This document shows positions 6,897-14,747 of a stretch of DNA of 19,334 nt, in pieces. Under the pieces are notes generated by a model. The model searched no databases, was not told the origin of the DNA, and was given only the letters and a program-made list of their open reading frames with translations. Each line of letters begins with the position of its first letter. The stretch's first letter is position 1. Source of the stretch: JAJZQD01 sp021847735 (lineage in GTDB: Bacteria > Bacillota > Thermincolia > Thermincolales > UBA2595). Position numbers and translations under genes: made by a program. Location of the stretch: positions 1 through 19,334 of the forward strand of contig DAHVYW010000031.1 in the NCBI GenBank assembly GCA_027324025.1. Reading direction: 5' to 3'.

Positions 6897-6927
6897 ACCG
6901 GTCCGGGGCAGCCCCGGTTTATTTGTT
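6897..6927 (+). terminator. Terminator-like expression platform of the c-di-GMP riboswitch
   Basis: CCGGGG (6903-6908) and CCCCGG (6912-6917) form a tight stem with a 3-nt loop, followed by TTTATTTGTTT (6918-6928). CCGGT within the aptamer's 3' end (6879-6883) is complementary to ACCGG (6897-6901), giving a possible alternative pairing that links ligand binding to the hairpin. Whether ligand turns expression on or off cannot be decided by eye. Confidence 0.7.
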
Positions 6928-6963
6928 TCTATGATAGCAATATCGCTCGGGAGGTTTTCATCA

Positions 6964-7218
6964 ATGTCAACGATTATTGAGACTATTACAGCGGGCGGCA
7001 AACTTAAAGAGACCGTGGAAATCATGTATAAAGACAACAACGGCAGGGTAGTAACAACTGAAACCGAGCCATATGAAATCAGAAACGGGACTTATATCTG
7101 CTGGTGCTATTTGAGAAACCGGCGGGTAGAAATCCTGTTAAAAAACATCATCGATGCCGTTCTCATAGGGAAAGCGTATACGCCCAGGTTTCATGTAGAT
7201 TTCGATGATTCCTTTTAG
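6964..7218 (+). CDS. Small stand-alone WYL-like domain protein under c-di-GMP riboswitch control
   Basis: 84 residues, no signal peptide and no membrane segment. Residues about 18-75 resemble the sensory core of WYL domains: IMYKDNNGRVV, then EPYEIRNGTYICWCYLRN, then VEILLKNIIDAVLIG, which corresponds to the usual Y-x-D...G, P-x-x-L/I, wYl-x-ayC-x-lR and R-x-f-x-l-d-R-I pattern. WYL domains in transcription factors bind small molecules or nucleic acid, normally attached to a helix-turn-helix that is missing here. ATG 6964 is chosen because GGGAGG lies about 10 bases upstream and because the open frame before it is the riboswitch itself. It may be a ligand-binding regulator or partner protein. 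Family assignment is by pattern only. Confidence 0.72.
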   Translation: MSTIIETITAGGKLKETVEIMYKDNNGRVVTTETEPYEIRNGTYICWCYLRNRRVEILLKNIIDAVLIGKAYTPRFHVDFDDSF

Positions 7219-7260
7219 GGTATGTAGAAATAAAAAGTTACCATTCAAGGAGGGAAAGCA

Positions 7261-7299
7261 ATGTTAAGAAAGACATGGCGATTCTTGATAAGATATTAG
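7261..7299 (+). CDS. Possible 12-residue leader peptide or micro-ORF
   Basis: ATG at 7261 has an ideal AAGGAGGG site about 6 bases upstream and encodes MLRKTWRFLIRY before TAG. A second short frame, ATG 7275 to TAA 7316 (MAILDKILASGTK), overlaps it and has a poorer ribosome binding site. The ORF follows the WYL-like gene by 42 bases and lies just upstream of the pyr promoter. It may be a real small peptide, a decayed gene start, or chance. No match to a known peptide is recognised. Confidence 0.3.
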   Translation: MLRKTWRFLIRY

Positions 7300-7332
7300 C
7301 TTCCGGAACCAAATAAACCCCTTTTCCATAAG

Positions 7333-7361
7333 TTGACTTTCTTTTGCCAATCTGATAAACT
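7333..7361 (+). promoter_or_regulatory. Sigma-A-type promoter of the pyr operon
   Basis: TTGACT (7333-7338), a 17-bp spacer and TAAACT (7356-7361). The predicted start near 7368 puts the PyrR-binding element in the first 40 nt of the leader, as in other pyr operons. Confidence 0.8.
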
Positions 7362-7375
7362 AAATAAAAATATAT

Positions 7376-7405
7376 CCTTTAAATTAGTCCGAGAGGCTAG
7401 TAAGG
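7376..7405 (+). promoter_or_regulatory. PyrR-binding anti-antiterminator 1 (pyrR leader)
   Basis: The core AGTCCGAGAGGCTAGTAAGG (7386-7405) follows the established PyrR RNA target AGUCC-GAGAGGCU-nnn-AAGG. CCTT (7376-7379) pairs with AAGG (7402-7405), leaving the conserved AGTCC/GGCT internal loop and purine-rich tip. PyrR bound with UMP stabilises this hairpin. It precludes the antiterminator, whose likely stem is ATAGTTT (7412-7418) with AAACTAT (7432-7438). Confidence 0.9.
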
Positions 7406-7439
7406 GAACATATAGTTTTGCATTATTAGGGAAACTATG

Positions 7440-7469
7440 CCTGCCTGCGTCTCTGCCGGCAGGTTTTTT
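7440..7469 (+). terminator. Attenuator terminator 1 of the pyr operon
   Basis: CCTGCC (7440-7445) pairs with GGCAGG (7458-7463), extended inward by two pairs after one mismatch, and is followed by six T residues (7464-7469). It sits between the PyrR site and pyrR, as expected for attenuation. The antiterminator stem ends immediately before the terminator's 5' arm and can extend into it through GCCT (7439-7442) pairing with AGGC (7394-7397); that part is less certain than in leader 2. Confidence 0.85.
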
Positions 7470-7492
7470 AATGCCAAATAGGTGGTGAAAAA

Positions 7493-8041
7493 ATGGCACT
7501 TTGTGAAAAAGCTGTAATTCTGGATGCCGACGGGATTCGTCGTGCATTAACCAGGATTGCCCATGAAATAATTGAGAAAAACAAGGGTGTTGACAGCATT
7601 GCCCTTATCGGTATCCGCCGGCGCGGTGTTCCCCTTGCCGAACGACTCGCCAGGCGGATTTCGGAAATCGAGGGAAAGGAAGTCCCCATCGGCATTCTTG
7701 ACATTACCTTATACAGGGATGACCTTACAACAATAACTCACCAACCGGTAATCCACAAGACAGAAATTCCCTTTGCCGTGGACAGTAAAACCGTTGTTTT
7801 GGTTGATGACGTATTGTTTACAGGCCGGACCGTAAGGGCGGCTCTCGATGCCATCATCGACCTGGGGCGGCCCGAAGCTATCCAACTGGCTGTCCTGGTT
7901 GACAGGGGCCACAGGGAACTCCCTATCAGGGCGGATTACGTGGGGAAGAACCTCCCTACTTCAAAGAAGGAAATCATTTCGGTATACCTTACCGAATTGG
8001 ATGAATTAGATAAAGCCGTGATAGAAGTGGATACCGCATGA
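7493..8041 (+). CDS. pyrR: Bifunctional pyr operon regulator and uracil phosphoribosyltransferase
   Basis: 182 residues, the usual size. PyrR binds pyr mRNA leaders when UMP/UTP is high and PRPP low, favouring termination, and many homologues also convert uracil plus PRPP to UMP. The PRPP-binding signature VVLVDDVLFTGRT (101-113) and the family stretches LIGIRRRGVPLA (38-49) and DITLYRDDL (70-78) are intact. ATG is preceded by AGGTGGTG. Both of the operon's RNA target sites flank this gene: one before it and one immediately after its stop, so it regulates itself and the downstream enzymes. Confidence 0.97.
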   Translation: MALCEKAVILDADGIRRALTRIAHEIIEKNKGVDSIALIGIRRRGVPLAERLARRISEIEGKEVPIGILDITLYRDDLTTITHQPVIHKTEIPFAVDSKTVVLVDDVLFTGRTVRAALDAIIDLGRPEAIQLAVLVDRGHRELPIRADYVGKNLPTSKKEIISVYLTELDELDKAVIEVDTA

Positions 8042-8073
8042 CCCTTTAAATGGTCCCGTGAGGCCAATAAGGG
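8042..8073 (+). promoter_or_regulatory. PyrR-binding anti-antiterminator 2 (pyrR-pyrB leader)
   Basis: CCCTT (8042-8046) pairs with AAGGG (8069-8073). Within lies GGTCC (8052-8056), a short tip and GAGGCC (8060-8065), the PyrR target pattern. The hairpin begins at the first base after the pyrR stop codon. The antiterminator is clear: AATAAGG plus AGGTA (8066-8079) pair with TACCT plus CCTTATT (8096-8107), overlapping both this hairpin and the terminator. Confidence 0.9.
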
Positions 8074-8098
8074 CAGGTAGACGTTATTTGTCATTTAC

Positions 8099-8133
8099 CT
8101 CCTTATTGGCATTCCAGCCGTAAGGAGTTTTTT
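8099..8133 (+). terminator. Attenuator terminator 2, upstream of pyrB
   Basis: CTCCTTA-TTGGC (8099-8110) pairs with GCCG-TAAGGAG (8117-8127) around a 6-nt loop, followed by six T residues (8128-8133). Its 5' arm is shared with the antiterminator, giving mutually exclusive folds. Confidence 0.9.
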
Positions 8134-8136
8134 ATT

Positions 8137-8151
8137 GTGGCCACCGGCCAC
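8137..8151 (+). other. Short hairpin immediately upstream of the pyrB ribosome binding site
   Basis: GTGGCC (8137-8142) and GGCCAC (8146-8151) form a perfect 6-bp stem with a 3-nt loop, lying between the attenuator's T run and the AAAGGAGGG site (8154-8162). It may shield the mRNA 5' end or keep the Shine-Dalgarno accessible. A chance palindrome is possible. Confidence 0.35.
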
Positions 8152-8168
8152 TAAAGGAGGGAAAGACA

Positions 8169-9110
8169 GTGGGTCTTAACCGGAAAGACCTGTTGGGTGT
8201 CAAGGACCTGACAGTTGATGAGATTCGGCTGATCCTTGAGACGGCAGGGCCTATGAAAGATATCATCGGGAGGCAGATAAAAAAAGTCCCCACCCTAAGG
8301 GGGAAGACCGTCATTAACCTTTTTTATGAACCAAGCACCAGAACCAGGACATCCTTTGAACTTGCCGGCAAATATATGAGTGCAGACACCATAAATATCA
8401 GCACTTCTACCAGCAGTGTGGTGAAGGGGGAGACCCTCAAAGACACGGCTAAGACGCTGGAGGTGATGGGAGCTGATGTAGTGGTTATCAGGCATGCGGC
8501 CGCCGGTGCGCCGCACATCCTGAGCAAACACCTGTCTGCAGCTGTCATCAATGCCGGTGACGGTTTTCACGAACACCCGACCCAGGCGCTCCTCGATATG
8601 TTTACCATTAAAGAGAAGAAGGGCAGCATAAGCGGGCTTAAAGTTGCCATTGTCGGTGACATCCTGCACAGCAGGGTGGCCAGGTCTAATATCTGGGGGC
8701 TCACTAAAATGGGGGCGGAAGTCAGGGTGGTCGGCCCTTCCACGTTAATTCCACCCGAGGTGGAAAAGTTGGGAGTGACCACATTCACTTCGCTGGAAGA
8801 AGGACTGCGGGACACAGATGTAATTATGGTATTGCGAATTCAGCTGGAGAGGCAGCAAAAAGGCCTGTTTCCCACTATCAGGGAATATGCCAGGCATTAC
8901 GGCGTAACCGCCGAAAGGGTTCGGTTGGCCCGCCCGGACGCACTGGTGATGCATCCCGGCCCCATTAACCGGGGTGTGGAAATAGCCCCGGAAGTGGCCG
9001 ACGGTATACAGGCAGTCATTAATGAACAGGTTACCAACGGAGTGGCCGTGAGAATGGCCTTGTTGTATCTGCTGGCGGGAGGAGGAAATCCCCATGAAGC
9101 TATTAGTTAA
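8169..9110 (+). CDS. pyrB: Aspartate carbamoyltransferase catalytic subunit
   Basis: 313 residues. Makes carbamoyl-aspartate from carbamoyl phosphate and aspartate, the first committed pyrimidine step. The carbamoyl-phosphate site STRTRTSFE (56-64), HPTQAL (136-141), GDILHSRVARSN (163-174) and HPGPINRG (262-269) are all present. The start is GTG at 8169, supported by AAAGGAGGG about 6 bases upstream and the family N-terminus. No pyrI regulatory subunit follows, as is usual in Firmicutes, so control is expected at the RNA level. The end overlaps pyrC by 17 bases, implying translational coupling. Confidence 0.97.
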   Translation: MGLNRKDLLGVKDLTVDEIRLILETAGPMKDIIGRQIKKVPTLRGKTVINLFYEPSTRTRTSFELAGKYMSADTINISTSTSSVVKGETLKDTAKTLEVMGADVVVIRHAAAGAPHILSKHLSAAVINAGDGFHEHPTQALLDMFTIKEKKGSISGLKVAIVGDILHSRVARSNIWGLTKMGAEVRVVGPSTLIPPEVEKLGVTTFTSLEEGLRDTDVIMVLRIQLERQQKGLFPTIREYARHYGVTAERVRLARPDALVMHPGPINRGVEIAPEVADGIQAVINEQVTNGVAVRMALLYLLAGGGNPHEAIS

Positions 9111-10383
9111 GGGCGGCAAAATCATCGACCCGGCCAACAATTTTTCGAAGGCAGCCGACATCCTGGTGGTAGGCGGGAAGATTTCTGCTGTGGGTCAAAA
9201 CCTTTGTGCGGACGGCGCGGAAATTATCGATGCCCAAGGGAAACTGGTCTGCCCCGGCTTTATCGATATGCATGTTCACCTGCGGGAACCCGGCCTGGAG
9301 GCTAAAGAGACTATCGCTTCCGGGACCAGGGCGGCCGCCAGGGGCGGGTTTACCGGTGTGGCATGTATGCCTAACACCAAACCGGTGGTTGACAGCCAGG
9401 CTTTGGTTGAATTTATCAAATCAAGAGCCGCAGCCCAGGGGGTAGTCAATGTTTATCCTATCGGGGCTATCACTAAAGGTTCCGCGGGCGGAGAACTGGC
9501 CGAAATCGGGGATATGAAACTGGCCGGGGCTGTAGCAGTATCAGATGACGGTCACCCAGTCACAAATTCTCAGGTTATGAGGCTGGCTATGGAGTATACC
9601 AAAATGTTCGACCTGCCGGTAATTTCCCACTGTGAAGACCTTGACCTGGTGGCTGACGGGGTTATGAACGAGGGGTATTACTCTACTGTCTACGGGCTGA
9701 AGGGAATAAGCCGGGCAGCCGAGGAGGTTATGGTAGCCAGGGATATCATGTTGGCTGAACTGACCGGCGCCAGGCTGCACATTGCCCATATCAGCACGGC
9801 CGGTTCGGTGGAGTTGGTCAGAATGGCCAAGAAGAAAGGACTGAAGGTTTCTGCTGAAGCCACCCCACACCATTTTGCCCTGACTGACGAGGTAGTCGGC
9901 AGTTATGATACCTCTACCAAGGTTAACCCTCCACTGCGGGGGACAGACGATGTGAAGGCCGTAAAAGAGGGTCTGCGGGACGGGACGATTGATGTAATTG
10001 CCACCGACCACGCCCCTCACGCAGTGGAAGAAAAGGATGTCGAATACAACTATGCCCCCTTTGGCATTGTCGGCCTTGAAACGGCAGTGGGGCTGGCCTT
10101 TAGGGAACTAGTCAATCCTGGCATCCTTTCTATAGAGGAGTTGGTAAGAAAAATGAGCTGCAGCCCGGCCCGCATCCTGGGCCTCAACAAAGGCCACCTG
10201 GGGGTGGGGGCGGATGCGGACATTACCTTGATAGACCCAGACCGGCAAGAGATTATCGATGTTAACAAGTTTGCCTCCAAGGGGAAGAACTCCCCCTTCG
10301 GAGGGTGGAAACTTACAGGACTGCCGGTGGCCACCATTGTCGGCGGTCGAGTGGTGATGAGAGACAGGGAATTGGTCTTGTAA
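9094..10383 (+). CDS. pyrC: Dihydroorotase (class I)
   Basis: 429 residues, the longer class I form. Cyclises carbamoyl-aspartate to dihydroorotate. The amidohydrolase metal ligands can be placed: His60 and His62 (DMHVHLREPG), Asp151 (SDDGHPVTNS), His178 (ISHCED), His231 (LHIAHIST) and Asp304 (ATDHAPH). The ATG start at 9094 lies inside the end of pyrB with GGGAGGAGG upstream. Class I enzymes can bind ATCase non-covalently in some bacteria; whether that happens here is unknown. Confidence 0.97.
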   Translation: MKLLVKGGKIIDPANNFSKAADILVVGGKISAVGQNLCADGAEIIDAQGKLVCPGFIDMHVHLREPGLEAKETIASGTRAAARGGFTGVACMPNTKPVVDSQALVEFIKSRAAAQGVVNVYPIGAITKGSAGGELAEIGDMKLAGAVAVSDDGHPVTNSQVMRLAMEYTKMFDLPVISHCEDLDLVADGVMNEGYYSTVYGLKGISRAAEEVMVARDIMLAELTGARLHIAHISTAGSVELVRMAKKKGLKVSAEATPHHFALTDEVVGSYDTSTKVNPPLRGTDDVKAVKEGLRDGTIDVIATDHAPHAVEEKDVEYNYAPFGIVGLETAVGLAFRELVNPGILSIEELVRKMSCSPARILGLNKGHLGVGADADITLIDPDRQEIIDVNKFASKGKNSPFGGWKLTGLPVATIVGGRVVMRDRELVL

Positions 10384-10410
10384 TGACAGTAAAACTGTGG
10401 AGGGATTTGC

Positions 10411-11493
10411 ATGGAAGCGATACTGGTTCTAGAAGACGGCACGGTTTTTGAAGGAAACGGATTTGGCGCGGAAGCCGAGAATTTCGGGGAAGTAGTTTTC
10501 AATACAAGTATGACAGGTTACCAGGAAATCCTGACTGACCCTTCATACTCCGGGCAAATTGTAACAATGACCTATCCCCTTATCGGAAATTATGGTATAA
10601 ACTCCGAGGACTTCGAGTCACGGATGCCTTTTGTATTGGGTTTTGTGGTCAGGGAATTCTGTGAATACCCCAGCAACTGGAGGTCAGAAAAAACCGTTGA
10701 CCAGTATCTGAAGGAAAACAGGATTCCAGGTATTAGCGGCATAGATACAAGAGCGCTTACCAGAAGGCTTCGCAATTATGGCACGATGGGAGGCGTGATT
10801 GCCACCGGGGAGAACATAGATATTGATGATATGAAGAAACGGGTCCTGGGTCACCCTAACCTGATGGGTTCCGACCATGTCTTAAAGGTGACTATCAACG
10901 AGAGCTACACCATGCCCAATGACGGTTACCGGATTGTCCTGATGGACTTTGGGGCCAAACTAAATATTGCCAGGTCTCTACACCACCTGGGATGTGATGT
11001 GGTTGTGGTCCCGGCCGCGACGACAGCCCGGGAAGTTTTGGCCTTAAACCCTGACGGAATCATGCTTTCCAATGGGCCGGGAGACCCGCAGGACGTTGAC
11101 TTTGCTGTTAAGGCCGTACAAGAATTAATAGGAAAGAAACCCGTATTTGGCATCTGTCTTGGCCACCAGATTATTGGTTTGGCCTTGGGTGGCTCCACTT
11201 ACAAGCTGAAATTCGGGCACCGCGGCGCCAACCATCCAGTCAAGGACCTGGTTACCGGCAGGGTGCATATAACCTCCCAAAACCACGGTTTTGCCGTTGA
11301 TGCCGGGTCGATTCCCAATAAAGATGTGGTGGTTTCCCACATAAATCTCAATGACAACACCGTTGAGGGATTGAAACATAAATCCCTGCCCCTGTTTTCG
11401 GTCCAGTATCATCCTGAAGCCTCTCCGGGTCCGTGGGATTCAAACTATCTTTTTGACCATTTCATGGATCTTATCAAACAGGAAAGGAGGTAG
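10411..11493 (+). CDS. carA: Carbamoyl-phosphate synthase small (glutaminase) subunit
   Basis: 360 residues. Hydrolyses glutamine and channels ammonia to CarB. The N-terminal CarA-specific domain (about 1-150; FGEVVFNTSMTGYQEILTDP) precedes a class I glutamine amidotransferase domain with the triad Cys249 (GICLGHQ), His334 and Glu336 (QYHPEA). A GGAGGG site precedes ATG. The gap from pyrC is 27 bases and only 5 bases separate it from carB. There is no separate arginine-type leader, so this copy serves pyrimidine synthesis; it may also supply arginine synthesis. Confidence 0.97.
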   Translation: MEAILVLEDGTVFEGNGFGAEAENFGEVVFNTSMTGYQEILTDPSYSGQIVTMTYPLIGNYGINSEDFESRMPFVLGFVVREFCEYPSNWRSEKTVDQYLKENRIPGISGIDTRALTRRLRNYGTMGGVIATGENIDIDDMKKRVLGHPNLMGSDHVLKVTINESYTMPNDGYRIVLMDFGAKLNIARSLHHLGCDVVVVPAATTAREVLALNPDGIMLSNGPGDPQDVDFAVKAVQELIGKKPVFGICLGHQIIGLALGGSTYKLKFGHRGANHPVKDLVTGRVHITSQNHGFAVDAGSIPNKDVVVSHINLNDNTVEGLKHKSLPLFSVQYHPEASPGPWDSNYLFDHFMDLIKQERR

Positions 11494-11498
11494 TCAGT

Positions 11499-14400
11499 AT
11501 GCCCATCAAAAAGGGAATCAAAAAAGTAATGGTAATAGGTTCGGGACCGATTATTATCGGCCAGGCTGCAGAGTTTGACTATGCCGGAACCCAGGCTTGC
11601 CGGGCTTTGAAGGAAGAGGGTATGGAAGTTGTGCTGGTGAACAGCAACCCTGCCACTATCATGACAGATGCCAATATTGCTGACAGGGTATTTATTGAAC
11701 CACTGACACCTGAATTTGTTGCCAAGATTATTAGACAGGAGAAACCCGATGGATTGCTGCCAACCCTGGGCGGGCAGGTTGGGCTTAATATTGCCGTGGA
11801 ACTTGCCGAAATGGGGGTTCTAAAGGATGAAGGGGTTGTCCTCCTTGGCACTCCATTGGAAACCATAAAAAAGGCTGAGGACAGGGAACTGTTCAAGGCC
11901 ATGATGCAGGAAATCGGTGAACCTATCCCAGATAGTGTCATTGTGGAAAATATTGATGATGCCATTGCCTTCACCGAGAAAATAGGTTACCCCGTTATTG
12001 TTCGCCCCGCTTACACTCTGGGGGGTACCGGCGGCGGGATTGCCGAGGATGTTGAGGAACTTAAGGCTATTGCGATTAAGGGACTTAAGCTCAGCATGAT
12101 CGGCCAGTGTTTGATTGAGCGCAGTGTTGCCGGCTGGAAAGAAGTTGAGTATGAGGTTGTCAGGGACAGTAATGACAACTGTATTACCATCTGTAACATG
12201 GAAAATATAGATGCGGTGGGAATACACACCGGGGACAGCATAGTAGTTGCCCCTTCCCAGACCTTAGCTGATAAAGAATATCAGATGTTAAGGTCGGCAT
12301 CGTTAAAAATAATCCGGGCCCTCGGAATCGAGGGGGGATGTAATGTCCAGTATGCCCTAAACCCTTACAATATGGATTATGTGGTCATTGAGGTCAACCC
12401 AAGGGTATCCCGATCTAGCGCCCTGGCCTCCAAGGCCACGGGGTTTCCCATAGCCAAGGTGGCATCCAAGATTGCTGTAGGCCTGACCCTGGATGAAATC
12501 CGTAACGCGGTAACCGGGAAGACCTACGCTGCCTTTGAACCGGCCTTGGACTATGTGGTGGTGAAAATCCCCCGCTGGCCCTTTGACAAGTTTGCTTTTG
12601 CTGACCGGATGCTGGGGACCCAGATGAAGGCCACCGGTGAGGTAATGGCTATTGACAGGACCTTCGAAGCGGCTTTAATGAAAGCCATCCGTTCTTTGGA
12701 AATAGGGCTCAACGGTTTATTCCTGAAAGGGATAGACCAGGTGCCCCAGCAAGAACTGGAGGAAAAACTAAGGAGCGCAGACGATGAGCGGATATTTGCT
12801 GCGGCAGAGGCTTTGCGCAGGGGCATGTCTTTGGATTCTGTCAATGAGAAGACTAAGATAGATTTGTGGTTCCTGGGAAAAATTAAAAATATTGTTGACT
12901 TTGAAATAGAGTTGGTTAAAGGGGTTAGAACTGCCGGGACCGATTTCCTGACGAAAGAGATAATGACCCGGGGCAAGCTGCTTGGAATCCCCGATGTTTA
13001 TATAGCCTCTACAACCGGAAGTAAGGAAGCGGAAATCCGGAAAATCAGGCTGGGTTACGGTCTAAAGCCGGTTTACAAAATGGTTGATACCTGTGCCGCC
13101 GAATTTGAGGCGATTACCCCGTATTATTACTCCGCTTACGAACAGGAAAATGAAGCCATCCCGACTAACAGGAGAAAAGCTATAGTTCTTGGGTCTGGGC
13201 CTATCCGGATTGGGCAGGGCATTGAATTCGACTATTGTTCCGTACATTCCGTCTGGTCTTTAAGGGAAGAGGGAATCGAAACAATCATTATTAACAATAA
13301 CCCGGAAACAGTCAGTACAGACTTCGACACATCTGACAGGCTGTACTTTGAGCCCCTGATTCCGGAAGATGTCTTAAATATAATCGAAGTGGAAAAACCG
13401 GAGGGTGTCGTCGTCCAGTTCGGCGGCCAGACTGCCATAAACCTGGCGGAGCCCCTGGCGAAGGCAGGAATTAAGATTCTTGGCACATCAGTTAAGCATA
13501 TTGACATGGCCGAGGACCGTGACAAGTTTGACCAGCTCCTGTTGGAACTGGGAATTCCCAAACCTCCAGGCAGGACCGCCACGTCCGTGGAGGGGGCTCA
13601 GAAGATTGCCAAGGAAATTGAGTTCCCCGTGTTGGTGCGACCGTCCTATGTGCTGGGCGGCCGGGCGATGGAAATTGTTTATAATGAGACAGAACTTGTG
13701 GAATACATGACATCTGCTGTCAGCGCTTCTTCCGAGCACCCCGTCCTGGTTGACAAATACCTGATAGGCAAGGAAATCGAAGTGGATGCAATTTCCGACG
13801 GGGAAGATGTCCTGATACCCGGAATAATGGAACATATAGAAAGGGCCGGGGTTCACTCCGGGGACAGCATAGCGGTTTACCCGGCGAGGAGCCTGAATAA
13901 AAAACAGGTAGCAGACCTGGTTGAGTACACGACCAAGCTAGCAAGGGCCCTTGAGGTTAAAGGTCTCATCAACATCCAGTTTGTTTTGCATGAGGACCAG
14001 CTCTACGTCCTTGAAGTCAACCCGCGTTCCAGCCGGACTGTGCCTTACCTGAGCAAAATCACCGGGGTGCCGATGGTCAATGTGGCAACTAAGATGATTC
14101 TGGGCCAGAAATTAAAGGACCTGGGCTATCAGAATGGCTTATACCCAGCCCCGGCTTATACTGCCGTGAAGGTTCCCGTGTTCTCTTTTGCCAAGCTGCT
14201 GCAGGTTGATACTTCCCTTGGCCCGGAAATGAAGTCAACGGGGGAGGTCATGGGTGTTGACGCTGATTTCTCCATGGCCATGTACAAGGCCCTGGTTGCC
14301 GCCGGGTTCGATATCCCGCGCAAAGGCACAATCCTGGCCACTGTTGCGGACAAAGACAAAGCAGAGGTAATACCCATTTTAAAGGGGTTTGTTGACCTGG

Positions 14401-14723
14401 GCTTCAAGCTGGTAGCTACCTGTGGGACAGCAAATGCCTTGAATGAGGCGGGGCTGCCGGTCGAGAAGGTAAATAAAATAAGGGAAGGATCCCCCAATAT
14501 AATTGACTTTATCAAACAGGGAAAAATAGATTTCGTGATTAATACCCTGACTAAAGGTAAAATGCCGGAAAGGGACGGTTTCGGAATCAGGCGGACGGCC
14601 GTAGAGCATGCCATCCCCTGTTTGACTTCCCTGGACACAACCGCAGTAATCCTGCGGGTGCTTAAGTCCCTTGAAAAAGGGCAGGATTTTGCCATGATAC
14701 CCTTACAGGAGTATCTGGCTTAA
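11499..14723 (+). CDS. carB: Carbamoyl-phosphate synthase large subunit
   Basis: 1074 residues, full length. Two homologous ATP-grasp halves are visible: the first begins IKKVMVIGSGPIIIGQAAEFDYAGTQA (about 6-32) and the second RRKAIVLGSGPIRIGQGIEFDYCSVH (from about 553). Each has its ATP-binding core (VRPAYTLGGTGGGIAED; VRPSYVLGGRAMEIVYN) and a VEVNPR/LEVNPRSSR metal-site motif. The C-terminal MGS-like allosteric domain (about 930-1060) includes ATCGTANALNEAGLPVEKV. In other CarB proteins UMP and ornithine bind there. AAAGGAGG precedes ATG. It is complete, with no frameshift. Confidence 0.98.
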   Translation: MPIKKGIKKVMVIGSGPIIIGQAAEFDYAGTQACRALKEEGMEVVLVNSNPATIMTDANIADRVFIEPLTPEFVAKIIRQEKPDGLLPTLGGQVGLNIAVELAEMGVLKDEGVVLLGTPLETIKKAEDRELFKAMMQEIGEPIPDSVIVENIDDAIAFTEKIGYPVIVRPAYTLGGTGGGIAEDVEELKAIAIKGLKLSMIGQCLIERSVAGWKEVEYEVVRDSNDNCITICNMENIDAVGIHTGDSIVVAPSQTLADKEYQMLRSASLKIIRALGIEGGCNVQYALNPYNMDYVVIEVNPRVSRSSALASKATGFPIAKVASKIAVGLTLDEIRNAVTGKTYAAFEPALDYVVVKIPRWPFDKFAFADRMLGTQMKATGEVMAIDRTFEAALMKAIRSLEIGLNGLFLKGIDQVPQQELEEKLRSADDERIFAAAEALRRGMSLDSVNEKTKIDLWFLGKIKNIVDFEIELVKGVRTAGTDFLTKEIMTRGKLLGIPDVYIASTTGSKEAEIRKIRLGYGLKPVYKMVDTCAAEFEAITPYYYSAYEQENEAIPTNRRKAIVLGSGPIRIGQGIEFDYCSVHSVWSLREEGIETIIINNNPETVSTDFDTSDRLYFEPLIPEDVLNIIEVEKPEGVVVQFGGQTAINLAEPLAKAGIKILGTSVKHIDMAEDRDKFDQLLLELGIPKPPGRTATSVEGAQKIAKEIEFPVLVRPSYVLGGRAMEIVYNETELVEYMTSAVSASSEHPVLVDKYLIGKEIEVDAISDGEDVLIPGIMEHIERAGVHSGDSIAVYPARSLNKKQVADLVEYTTKLARALEVKGLINIQFVLHEDQLYVLEVNPRSSRTVPYLSKITGVPMVNVATKMILGQKLKDLGYQNGLYPAPAYTAVKVPVFSFAKLLQVDTSLGPEMKSTGEVMGVDADFSMAMYKALVAAGFDIPRKGTILATVADKDKAEVIPILKGFVDLGFKLVATCGTANALNEAGLPVEKVNKIREGSPNIIDFIKQGKIDFVINTLTKGKMPERDGFGIRRTAVEHAIPCLTSLDTTAVILRVLKSLEKGQDFAMIPLQEYLA

Positions 14724-14747
14724 ATGTCACAACAGAGGTGAGTGTTC

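Noticed and set aside
6781..6963. N-terminal extension of the WYL-like ORF to an upstream start
   Set aside because: This stretch is the riboswitch and terminator; the peptide read from it is arbitrary and ATG 6964 has its own ribosome binding site.
7376..7469. T-box or other amino-acid-sensing leader before pyrR
   Set aside because: The conserved AGTCC/GAGGCT/AAGG element is that of PyrR RNA targets, and no T-box sequence is present.
14742..14747. GTG start for pyrK six bases upstream of the ATG
   Set aside because: The GAGGTG ribosome binding site ends just one base before this GTG, too close for initiation; ATG 14748 has normal spacing.
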